The notes under the pieces are model-generated. The model saw only the letters and a program-made list of their open reading frames with translations. It ran no database searches and was not told the origin of the DNA. A stretch of DNA of 64,000 nucleotides from Fischerella sp. JS2 (GTDB taxonomy: Bacteria; Cyanobacteriota; Cyanobacteriia; Cyanobacteriales; Nostocaceae): contig NZ_CP135918.1 of the NCBI RefSeq assembly GCF_032393985.1, positions 1,984,001-2,048,000 on the forward strand, written 5' to 3'. Within the stretch, counting starts at the first letter, position 1, and the number at the start of each line of letters is the position of its first letter. Positions 56,548 through 64,000 of this stretch are shown here, one piece after another. A program made the translations under genes and the position numbers.

Positions 56548-58128
56548 TTAAACTGTGACTAAATCTTGTTCCACAGTATTAGGCATAGTCATTGGATCAA
56601 ATCCTAACTGCTCAGTAATCCGCTCTCTAGCTAAAATCCGATATTGCCAAAAATGTTCACCAGCAGCACATAAACCCAAATACATATTCAGGAATTTGGG
56701 CTTAGTGCGAAGAATCGCCCACAGTTGTTGCCAAAACTGAAGACGAGTTTCCCGGCGTTGCCAGCCTTGACGCCAAAGTAACTGGATGACTAGCCTGATT
56801 CCTTTTCCAGGAGGGAAATACACTGTTTGCTGGAGGTAAGGATTGGGTGTAATGCTGAGGCATTGTTGAAAACAACGTCGCAGATAGTTTTTGGGTTCGT
56901 ACATTGTCCACATTGCCTTTACATATTCTCTGGCAACTTCAGCCATTGGGCGAGTCGGGACAAAGTTCATTAAGGCATTTTGATCTCCCACCTGTTCACC
57001 ACCAAAACCTTCTAATAATCGCTGTTCCTGTTTTAGTCTTTGCCACAGCGCTGTGTTAGGGACAGCTTGTAAAATTCCTAGCATGGGTTGAGCAATGCTA
57101 GTTTGTTCTACAAAGGCTTGAATTCGCTCACCTGCACCACTGCGTTCGCCATCGAAGCCAATGATAAATCCTGCATAAATAAGTAATCCAGCTTGATGGA
57201 TTTTCTGACAGGCTTCTACTAAGGGATTGCGGGTATTCTGATACTTGCGAGTCACTTGCAGACTGTCTTGATCGGGGGTTTCTATACCAAGAAAAACTGC
57301 GTAGAATCCAGCTTGAGCCATTAAGTCCAATAACTCTGCATCTTCTGCGAGATTGACAGAAGCTTCAGTCCAAAAAGTAAAGGGATAATTGCGTTCCTTC
57401 ATCCAAGGAATTAACTCTCGTAGCAGGCGTTTAACATTGCGCTGATTGCCAATAAAGTTGTCATCCACCATAAAGATTGACCCACGCCAACCTAAGTCGT
57501 AGAGGGTTTGGAGTTCTGCTAGAGTTTGACTTGGTTCTTTGGTACGGGGTTTGCGACCATAGAGATTGATAATGTCACAGAATTCGCAGTTAAAAGGGCA
57601 ACCCCGAGAAAACTGTACCGCCATCATAAAGTATTTATCTCGCTTGAGTAAGTCAAACCGAGGCATTGGACTTTGAGTTACATCTGGTTTTTCACTGGCG
57701 CGGAAGATACCTTGCTCTTGATTTTGAGCGATCGCTTCTAAAAATTGCGGAACTGTAATCTCGCCTTCGTCTAAAATCAGGTAGTTGGCTCCTGCATTGA
57801 GGGCAGCTTCTGGTATTGAAGTCGGATAAGGCCCACCTACTGCTACTTTTTTCCCTAGCTGTGCTGCTTTGTGAATCTGGGCAAGAAAATCTTCTTTTTG
57901 GGCAATCATTGCAGAAAGAATCACAATATCACACCATTGCCAATCAGCATCTGTTTCTGGACTAACATTGCGATCATAAAACCGAATTTCCCATTCTGTC
58001 GGTAGCATAGCAGCGACAGTAATAATACCCAGGGGTGGAATAGATGCCTTGAGTCCTGCGATCTTCATAAATTCATCGTAAGACCAAAAAGTTTTAGGAA
58101 AGCGGGGATAAAGTAACAGTGTTTTCAT
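56548..58128 (-). CDS. B12-binding radical SAM protein (DUF4070)
   Basis: The 526-residue enzyme has an N-terminal cobalamin-binding domain (about 1-150; P-P-L-G-I-I-T-V-A-A-M-L-P). The radical SAM barrel (about 165-370) has the cluster motif C-P-F-N-C-E-F-C-D and the G-I-E-T-P-D motif. A C-terminal DUF4070 region follows. Related proteins modify lipids or tetrapyrroles (hopanoid HpnJ-like, or BchE-like), but the substrate here is unknown. An IS630 copy lies 10 bases upstream of the ATG, separating the gene from its own promoter. Confidence 0.92.
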   Translation of the reverse strand: MKTLLLYPRFPKTFWSYDEFMKIAGLKASIPPLGIITVAAMLPTEWEIRFYDRNVSPETDADWQWCDIVILSAMIAQKEDFLAQIHKAAQLGKKVAVGGPYPTSIPEAALNAGANYLILDEGEITVPQFLEAIAQNQEQGIFRASEKPDVTQSPMPRFDLLKRDKYFMMAVQFSRGCPFNCEFCDIINLYGRKPRTKEPSQTLAELQTLYDLGWRGSIFMVDDNFIGNQRNVKRLLRELIPWMKERNYPFTFWTEASVNLAEDAELLDLMAQAGFYAVFLGIETPDQDSLQVTRKYQNTRNPLVEACQKIHQAGLLIYAGFIIGFDGERSGAGERIQAFVEQTSIAQPMLGILQAVPNTALWQRLKQEQRLLEGFGGEQVGDQNALMNFVPTRPMAEVAREYVKAMWTMYEPKNYLRRCFQQCLSITPNPYLQQTVYFPPGKGIRLVIQLLWRQGWQRRETRLQFWQQLWAILRTKPKFLNMYLGLCAAGEHFWQYRILARERITEQLGFDPMTMPNTVEQDLVTV

Positions 58129-58138
58129 GGTTGTAATA

Positions 58139-59279
58139 CCAATTCAAAAAATGTTTGCGACAGATAAGGCATTGAGGATGAAGTCATAACCAGTCAAAGA
58201 AGCAGCAATTTGAGGAGTGAGGAGAGCTAGGAGTTGAGCAACCTTGGTTTGCAGATGCTCCAGGTGATCAAATAGCTCCCATTTCAAGTCTTGCTTGAGA
58301 TATTCCCAAACGCGCTCTATGGGATTCAGTTCAGGAGAATGAGCAGGCTGGAACAAAAGAACAATATTCTCTGGAATTTGTAAACGTTTAGCTTTATGAA
58401 ATAAGCCGTTATCAACTTGGAGAATGTTAAGTGATTTGGGATAACAGGCAGCGAACTCGTTCAAAAATTGTTGGTAGCATTCGGTATCAACATGAGAAAA
58501 CTGCCAAAATAAACTTTCCCCAGTAAGTGGTTCAACTGCTCCATATAGCCAGAACGCTTTAAATTGCCACTGCCAATCACCAATAGGCTTAACTCCGGGA
58601 AGAGTAATTTTACGTCCTTCAATGGTTTTGAGTCCAAATCGACTCTCATCTTGTACAAAATAACGAATATTTTCGTACTGGGGCAAGATAATGGCACTGT
58701 ATTGAGCAATTAATTGCAAGTCATCACCGAGTTTTTTTTAAAAGACTCTAGTTTTTCTTCGTCCTGTTTTCGGTTACGCGGACGTGGGACTTTCAGCTTG
58801 GCTTTGAGCCTGTAACGTGCCAGATGATGTACAGTTGCGTACTCAGCTTGCACACCCAAGGTTTTTTCTAACCAATGTTGTATTTGTGTGTACCGTTGAA
58901 ACCCACCTTCTGGTTGTTCGAGTTGTTTTTTCAAACTCGATACAGCCCAATCTGGTATTGCTCTTTTTCGACCTGAACTCGTTCCAAATTCAACAACCGC
59001 CTCAATTCCTCCTTCTCGATAATCTGCCAACCATCGATGTACTGTAGCTCGATGTTTTCCCAAGATTTTAGCAATCTCACTTACACTCATTTCTTGCCCT
59101 TTAATCAGATATAGGGCTTGTATACGTTCTTTGCTCCGAGACTGTTTTTGATGTCTGAGCAACTTCTCTAGTTCCTCGACACTATCAACTATCTCGATCT
59201 GTGTTACCCCTACCATCACATACCCTGAATGCTACTTCTGTCTATTTTTACCATCTGTCGCATTCTTTTTTCAAATTGG
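58139..59279 (-). mobile_element. IS630-family insertion sequence, copy 2 (1141 bp)
   Basis: Same length, ends and transposase as the copy at 13000-14140 but inverted. TA dinucleotides flank it (58137-58138 and 59280-59281). The predicted proteins of both copies are identical, so they are recent sister insertions. Insertion is immediately upstream of the radical SAM gene. Confidence 0.93.
58144..59219 (-). CDS. IS630 transposase, copy 2, -1 frameshift
   Basis: The first frame (59219/59216 to 58710) gives the 169-residue HTH part. The second (open from about 58737 to 58144) gives the DDE catalytic part. The eight-A slippery run is read as T residues on the plus strand at about 58732-58739. 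Residues are identical to the copy at 13060-14135, including D-E-S-R-F-G, Q-V-D-N-G and P-I-E-R-V-W-E. It is expected to be active if the frameshift works. Confidence 0.92.
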
Positions 59280-59414
59280 TATTAGATAGATACGATTATT
59301 TTCTTAATACTTGATGTCTTGTATAAGCAATAGGTATGCTTGCCATAGAGGTAAGGCTGAAATCAGTGATCAGTTATTAGTAAATTTGTTGGCTGGGATC
59401 TGGTAACTGGATAA

Positions 59415-60545
59415 ATGTTAAATTCTGAAGGCAAAAAACGCGTGAACTTGGAACTGTCTACCCCTCTAGAATTAATGGGACGTTCAGCAGAATTTCAGCG
59501 AATAGTAGAAGTTCTGGCAGCAGATGGTGACTTGTTAATTGCAGGAGTACCAGGAAGTGGACGGCGTACTTTGGTACGGAGGGCTGCTTTAGCGGTGGGG
59601 GCAATTATCCTAGAGATAGATTGCATCCGCGCCACAGATGGAGAAAGATTTGTGCAGTTAATGGCGGAGGCGATCGCTCAAAATTTTGATGCAGTCAAAA
59701 TTCAAGATTGGGTTGCTAGCAGTGGCAAAGAATTTTTTCGCTTCCAAATGGAAGAGGACTCCTCAATCCCTACTGGTAAACTAACACCAATGCGTTTTCT
59801 CAATCCAAAACAGCTGTGGCAAGCATTTGAGCTTTTGCTGGGATTACCCCAAATTTTGGCTGCATCTCAGAATCAGCGAGTTGTGATCATATTGCAGAGT
59901 TTCCCTCATATCCGCTCATGGGATCGTCACAGTTTATGGGAAATTACATTTAGACGAGAAATTAATCAGCAAACTCATGTCAATTATGTACTCATAGCAA
60001 CTATTGCCGAGACAACTCACTACTCTGAAGAGACTAACTACCCACTGGAGACTATACAGTTATCACCGCTAGCGAGAGATGTTGTAGCAGTATGGGCAAG
60101 GGAGATTCTACAGACAGTGGGACTAACATTTGATTCCCGTTCCAAAGCCATGCAACTATTTTTAGATGCTGTCCAAGGACACATCGGCGATGCAGTGGCA
60201 ATAATTCGTCGTCTGCAAGCTTTACGTCGCCCTGATGGGTTAATTACTGAACAAGAAGTACAACAGGCGATTGAAGAACTACTTAAGGATTTATCTATCA
60301 CCTTCGAGTCCTTACTAATGTTACTTCCAGGTAATCAAGTTCATCTTTTGGAATGTCTAGCAACAGATCCCACGGAAAAACCTCAAAGTAGAGAGTATAT
60401 TCAAAAACATGGACTTTCTCGTGGTGGCAGTCTTCAGGGCGCACTCACTGGACTTCAACACAAAGGCTTGATTTACGGGGCTGAACAACGGTATAAAATG
60501 GCATTGCCTTTACTAGCTTTATGGTTACGTCAGCGTTTAGGCTAG
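59415..60545 (+). CDS. AAA ATPase (ORC/Cdc6-like P-loop protein)
   Basis: The 376-residue cytosolic protein has a Walker A G-V-P-G-S-G-R-R-T-L. The preceding L-M-G-R-S-A-E-F-Q-R-I is the N-terminal signature of ORC/STAND-type ATPases. A possible Walker B is V-V-I-I-L-Q-S-F, where the usual acidic residues are replaced by Q-S, which is odd. The C-terminal region (about 295-376; H-L-L-E-C-L-A, Y-I-Q-K-H-G-L-S-R-G-G-S-L-Q-G-A) is a winged helix. Such proteins can be stress or signalling switches. Function is unknown. It is convergent with devA. Confidence 0.82.
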   Translation: MLNSEGKKRVNLELSTPLELMGRSAEFQRIVEVLAADGDLLIAGVPGSGRRTLVRRAALAVGAIILEIDCIRATDGERFVQLMAEAIAQNFDAVKIQDWVASSGKEFFRFQMEEDSSIPTGKLTPMRFLNPKQLWQAFELLLGLPQILAASQNQRVVIILQSFPHIRSWDRHSLWEITFRREINQQTHVNYVLIATIAETTHYSEETNYPLETIQLSPLARDVVAVWAREILQTVGLTFDSRSKAMQLFLDAVQGHIGDAVAIIRRLQALRRPDGLITEQEVQQAIEELLKDLSITFESLLMLLPGNQVHLLECLATDPTEKPQSREYIQKHGLSRGGSLQGALTGLQHKGLIYGAEQRYKMALPLLALWLRQRLG

Positions 60546-60615
60546 GAACTGAAATTTGGGATTTTACGAAAAGTTTGTAGAAGTAGAGACGCGCTATAGC
60601 GCATCTATACATTAG

Positions 60616-61338
60616 TTAATAAACTTTACCTTGGACAACTGCACCTTGGTATTGACGTACTAAAATACCATCTTCCATTTCGACGATGCGATCAGCAATG
60701 TCTAAAATCCGGTTATCGTGAGTCACCAACAAAATCGATGTTCCTTGTTCTTTTGCAAGACGCTGCATTAATTCCACAACATCGCGTCCTGATTGTTTGT
60801 CTAAGGCTGCTGTTGGTTCGTCTGCTAAGACTAATGCTGGATTATTAACCAAAGCACGAGCGATCGCTATTCTTTGTTTTTGTCCTCCAGATAAACTATC
60901 TGGATAGTAGTTAATTCTCTGTCCTAAACCAACTGCTCTGAGTATACTTTCAGCTTTAGCAATAGCTTCTTTTTGAGATATATGTTTGTTCAATTCTACC
61001 GCCATTTGTACGTTTTGTCTTGCGGTTAAAAATTCTAATAAATTATGGGCTTGAAAAATATAACCAATATTACGCCGAATATTGACCAATTTTGTTTGGC
61101 TAGCTCGATATAATTCTTTACCTAAAAATTTTAAGCTGCCTTCTTGCACAGACCGCAAACCACCAATTAAGCTTAGTAATGTTGTTTTACCTGACCCCGA
61201 AGGGCCAGTCATCAATACGATTTCTCCTGGATAAATTTCTAGATTAATATCAAATAGAATTTGTCTTCTCAGCGCGCCTTTACCATAATAATGATTAATA
61301 TGTTGAATAGAAATTACAGGTTCTTGTTTCATAGTCAA
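60616..61338 (-). CDS. devA: DevA-type ABC transporter ATP-binding protein
   Basis: The 240-residue MacB-like ATPase has a Walker A G-P-S-G-S-G-K-T-T-L-L, the signature L-S-G-G-Q-K-Q-R and a Walker B A-L-V-L-A-D-E-P-T-A-A-L-D. It is the last gene of a devB-devC-devA operon; DevBCA works with TolC to export glycolipids or other lipids, in Anabaena those of the heterocyst envelope. Several DevBCA paralogues exist in filamentous strains, so the cargo is uncertain. A repeat-rich spacer of about 130 bases precedes it. Confidence 0.93.
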   Translation of the reverse strand: MTMKQEPVISIQHINHYYGKGALRRQILFDINLEIYPGEIVLMTGPSGSGKTTLLSLIGGLRSVQEGSLKFLGKELYRASQTKLVNIRRNIGYIFQAHNLLEFLTARQNVQMAVELNKHISQKEAIAKAESILRAVGLGQRINYYPDSLSGGQKQRIAIARALVNNPALVLADEPTAALDKQSGRDVVELMQRLAKEQGTSILLVTHDNRILDIADRIVEMEDGILVRQYQGAVVQGKVY

Positions 61339-61339
61339 T

Positions 61340-61468
61340 AGTTAGTAGTTAGTGGTTAGTGGTTAGGGTTAGTTGTTTGTCATTGGTCATTGGTCATTTA
61401 TTGGTAGATAGTAGTTAGTAGTTCGTTATTACCAATTACCAATTACCAATTACCAATTACCCATTACC
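61340..61468. repeat. heptamer repeats between devC and devA
   Basis: GTTAGTAGTTAGTGGTTAGT-type heptamers, CATTGGT repeats (61381-61395) and ACCAATTACCAATTACCAAT (61430-61460) fill the devC-devA spacer. All have period 7 and could weaken polarity within the operon. Confidence 0.85.
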
Positions 61469-61470
61469 CT

Positions 61471-62628
61471 TTAAAAAATATCTGCTGGGTCGGCATATCG
61501 TAATTTTCTGACAGCGATCGCACCTGAGATAAAGCACATAATAATTGTTAAAATCAGTACTTGTATTGCTCGTGCAGCACTCATATAAACTGGTAATAAA
61601 GTTGCTTGTCTAGCCTGTTGATAAAGAAATAAAGAAAAAGCCAGTCCTGGTATATATCCTAAAATTGCTAAAATCAAAGCTTCTTGCAAAATCACAATTA
61701 GTAAGTATTCTTGTGCATAGCCAATCGCTTTGAGAGTGGCATATTCAACTAAATGATCTGCTACTTCTGTATAAAGGATTTGGTAAACAATCACAGTGCC
61801 AACAATAAAACCCATGATTGTTCCCAAAGTAAAAATAAAGCCGATCGCTGTACTACTTGCCCAGAAGTTTCTCTCTTGATCAATATATTCTTGCTTCGTT
61901 AAAACTCTTACATCAGGTGGTAAATAATTCCTTAATTCTTTAGCTACAACATCTGCATTTGCACCTGGTTTGAGCTTAATTAAACCAATATCAATTAAAC
62001 CTGGCTGTCGATTAAAAAATATTCGTAAAAAGTTTACATCGCTCGTAATTAAATTACCATCTGCACCAAATGATGCTCCTAAGGTAAATAATCCTCCTAC
62101 CTTAACTAATCTTCTTCTCACTTCTGCAGTAACTAATTTACCTTGTTCAAATTTCGCTGCTATTGGCCCATACTCTTGTCGTGATGACCTATCATACAAA
62201 ACTACATCGGGTATTTTAATTTTATCTAAATTCTCTTCCAGACCCTCAAGTTTTAATACGTTAGATTGGGGATTAAAACCAATGATAAGTAAGTTGCGAG
62301 GGATACCTGTTATGGGATTTTTCCAGCTAGTATAGTCTAAATATATAGGATGTACTGATTGTACCGCTTGTAAATCTAAAGCTCTATATAAGCGTCTCTG
62401 GGAAATGGGCTTCATCGATAGTAAGGCACTAGATTGGGGATTAATTAAAACAATGTCGCCCTGTAAGCTACTATGAAATCTCACGTTACTATAGTACAGA
62501 GAATCCCGAAATCCGAGTTGCATAAACATCAAAATATCGGCAAAAGCAATTCCTGCCAAAGCTACAGCAAGTCGCGTTTTTTCACGTTTTAATTGTAGCC
62601 AAGCAAGAGGAATTTTGCTGCCAAACAT
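61471..62628 (-). CDS. devC: DevC-type ABC transporter permease
   Basis: The permease of about 385 residues is of the FtsX/MacB family. The start is at 62628 (M-F-G-S-K-I-P-L-A-W-L-Q-L), the usual DevC start; the frame reads back further but lacks family likeness. One N-terminal helix (R-L-A-V-A-L-A-G-I-A-F-A) precedes a large periplasmic loop (about 45-250) and three C-terminal helices, including I-G-F-I-F-T-L-G-T-I-M-G. Lies between devB and devA. Confidence 0.93.
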   Translation of the reverse strand: MFGSKIPLAWLQLKREKTRLAVALAGIAFADILMFMQLGFRDSLYYSNVRFHSSLQGDIVLINPQSSALLSMKPISQRRLYRALDLQAVQSVHPIYLDYTSWKNPITGIPRNLLIIGFNPQSNVLKLEGLEENLDKIKIPDVVLYDRSSRQEYGPIAAKFEQGKLVTAEVRRRLVKVGGLFTLGASFGADGNLITSDVNFLRIFFNRQPGLIDIGLIKLKPGANADVVAKELRNYLPPDVRVLTKQEYIDQERNFWASSTAIGFIFTLGTIMGFIVGTVIVYQILYTEVADHLVEYATLKAIGYAQEYLLIVILQEALILAILGYIPGLAFSLFLYQQARQATLLPVYMSAARAIQVLILTIIMCFISGAIAVRKLRYADPADIF

Positions 62629-62722
62629 GATGTTTATCTCCAAGCATTTTATATAAAAATAATTGCAAGCAAATTTCAAATTTATAAACTAAGCTATGAT
62701 TTTAATTTCATAATTCATAATT

Positions 62723-64000
62723 TTAAAGATTGATGCCTACAACTACCTTGGCATAAGTTAAACCTGCTACTTTAGCGCTATCTTCACTAGATAAAGCTAT
62801 TTTGACTTCTACAACTCTTGCATCTACATCTGCGGCGGGATCTGTATTGAGTACATCTTTTTTACCAACTTTTCTACCAATCTCAGTAACTGTTCCCTTT
62901 AATTCCCCGCTAAAAGCTCCATTTTCACTCTTTATAGTTGCTTCTTGACCAAGACGCACTCTACCGATTGTGTCTTCAGAAACTTCAGCAACAACTACCA
63001 TCTGATCAGTTTTGCCGATCTCAGCAATACCATCTACGCCCATTGTTTCCCCAGCCTGAGTATGAACTTTTAAGACTTCTCCGGCTATCGGTGCTTCAAC
63101 ATAGCTTAAGCGTAGTTGTGCTTCTGCTTTTCTGAGATTAGCGATCGCATTTCCATATTGAGCTTGTACTATTTGCAAATTAGTAGGACGAGTATCTAGA
63201 AGTCTTTGCAATCTAGCTCTTTCTTCATCAATTTGCTGTTGCAAAATAGCTATAGTTTTATCTCGATTGACTTTAGCTTCTGCAATTTGTTGTTGCAAAG
63301 TTGCAATGGATTGTCTACGTGTGGCTTGGGTTTCAGCTAATTGTTCAGTAGCTGTGACTGCACTCAAGCGTCTGTTGTCACGTTCTTGCTGAGAAATTGC
63401 GCCTTCTCTGTATAACATCTCATAACGTTGAGCATCAACTTGAGCATTACGTTGCTGAGCCTGAATGCGGGCTATACTGGCTCCCAAAACATCTGTTTGT
63501 CCCCTTAATTCTGCTTCTATACGGTTGATCAAGGCTCGTTGAGCAATGCTTTCGCCACGCAACTGAGCGTTTAAGCGAGCAATAACGGCTCTTTGAGCTT
63601 CAATGTCTTTTGGCAAAGTTGCTCGAATTTGTTCTAAATTAGCACGGGCTTCTTGGACTCTAGCTCTGGCTTCTTCTAATACAGCTTTGTTATTGCCAAA
63701 GCTATCCAAAAGCGCGATTACTTGACCTTTTCTAACACGTTCCCCTTCTTTAACAAAAAGTTGTTCAATTCGCGAAGTTCCTTGTATTCCTGTGGGAGCA
63801 GAAAGTTTTACCACATCTCCTCGCGGTTCTATGCGTCCCACAGCATGAACAGTAGTGACAATTGGTGCGCTGGCTACTGGTTCGGTCTGCTTCAACTGAT
63901 CCATTTTGGCCATCGTCAGCAACCCAGCCGCAACTGTAACTGGTAGAGCGATCGCGATCGCCCACCAAAGCTGAGGTTGTTCTCTAAATGCTGATTCCTC
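62723..64000 (-). CDS. devB: DevB-type membrane fusion protein, 5' end cut by window edge
   Basis: The frame runs off the right edge. Inside the window the N-terminal helix (A-I-A-I-A-I-A-L-P-V-T-V-A-A-G-L-L) is followed by a lipoyl/hairpin region. A long coiled-coil (about 100-265; L-Q-Q-Q-I-A-E-A-K-V-N-R-D) precedes a C-terminal beta-barrel (M-V-V-V-A-E-V-S-E-D-T-I-G-R). This is a HlyD-like periplasmic adaptor that links the DevAC pump to TolC. It overlaps no other gene; about 95 bases separate it from devC. The start codon lies outside the window. Confidence 0.94.
   Translation of the reverse strand, partial: EESAFREQPQLWWAIAIALPVTVAAGLLTMAKMDQLKQTEPVASAPIVTTVHAVGRIEPRGDVVKLSAPTGIQGTSRIEQLFVKEGERVRKGQVIALLDSFGNNKAVLEEARARVQEARANLEQIRATLPKDIEAQRAVIARLNAQLRGESIAQRALINRIEAELRGQTDVLGASIARIQAQQRNAQVDAQRYEMLYREGAISQQERDNRRLSAVTATEQLAETQATRRQSIATLQQQIAEAKVNRDKTIAILQQQIDEERARLQRLLDTRPTNLQIVQAQYGNAIANLRKAEAQLRLSYVEAPIAGEVLKVHTQAGETMGVDGIAEIGKTDQMVVVAEVSEDTIGRVRLGQEATIKSENGAFSGELKGTVTEIGRKVGKKDVLNTDPAADVDARVVEVKIALSSEDSAKVAGLTYAKVVVGINL

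Overview
The window is chromosomal DNA of a filamentous, probably heterocyst-forming cyanobacterium (Nostocales-type). The signs are abundant HIP1 octamers (GCGATCGC), heptanucleotide short tandem repeats (CTAACCA, CCAATTA and CCAAAAT types) in many spacers, a nifX-like gene, a DevBCA-type exporter operon, cyanobacterial families (DUF928, DUF1822, DUF3326, CHASE2/CHAT proteins) and an rRNA operon carrying both tRNA-Ile and tRNA-Ala.

Layout. 1-12.9 kb is a housekeeping/accessory mix: the start of a Tat-exported protein, a half-size TauE/SafE permease, an acetamidase/formamidase, a sugar ABC permease divergent from purN, a glyoxalase-fold protein, HdeD and CPBP membrane proteins, DUF3326, a 2Fe-2S ferredoxin and acnB. 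13.0-14.5 kb holds an intact IS630-type element next to a dead hicBA locus. 15.1-20.5 kb is a minus-strand 16S-tRNA-Ile-tRNA-Ala-23S-5S operon with a good promoter, a terminator and a long-range 16S processing stem. 20.9-31.0 kb is a run of minus-strand genes: hydrolase, DUF928, CHAT-CHASE2, DUF1822, TPR-CHAT and MscS. 31.2-35.4 kb is a gene graveyard (frameshifted DUF6544-like gene, dead addiction module, decayed unidentified genes) ending in an IS605-type tnpA/tnpB element. 35.4-37.4 kb encodes a caspase-like protease and an FGE-sulfatase (C-type-lectin fold) protein. 38-54.4 kb is a glycogen/trehalose region (malQ, treS-maltokinase, glgX, treZ, treY), interrupted by a LanC-like pseudogene and a CHAT-protease module. 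54.7-64 kb has psiE, nifX, an ISL3 remnant, a radical SAM gene with a second identical IS630 copy at its 5' end, an AAA ATPase and devBCA running off the right edge.

The most interesting content is a concentration of caspase/CHAT protease modules that look like regulated-death or conflict systems. (1) At 35459-37416 the caspase C-terminus and the FGE-like N-terminus carry the same ~50-residue helical adaptor. The FGE-like protein ends in what looks like a diversity-generating-retroelement variable region (37285-37413), with no reverse transcriptase in the window. (2) At 45168-46901 a CHAT protease ends in, and a membrane-anchored partner begins with, the same ~90-residue helical domain (EAD1-like). 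(3) At 21786-29207 lies a DUF928 / CHAT-CHASE2 / DUF1822 / TPR-CHAT cluster. (4) At 5096-5243 there is a CHAT remnant. Also notable are three separate 21-bp-period tandem arrays at 5.3, 14.6 and 37.6 kb whose units share a C(G/A)AGT start.

How the genes work together. TreY plus TreZ release trehalose from maltodextrin ends. GlgX debranches glycogen and MalQ recycles maltodextrins. TreS-maltokinase interconverts trehalose and maltose and phosphorylates maltose towards glycogen. The set fits carbon storage and desiccation/osmotic protection. All identifications come from reading the sequence and remembered family features; no database search was run.
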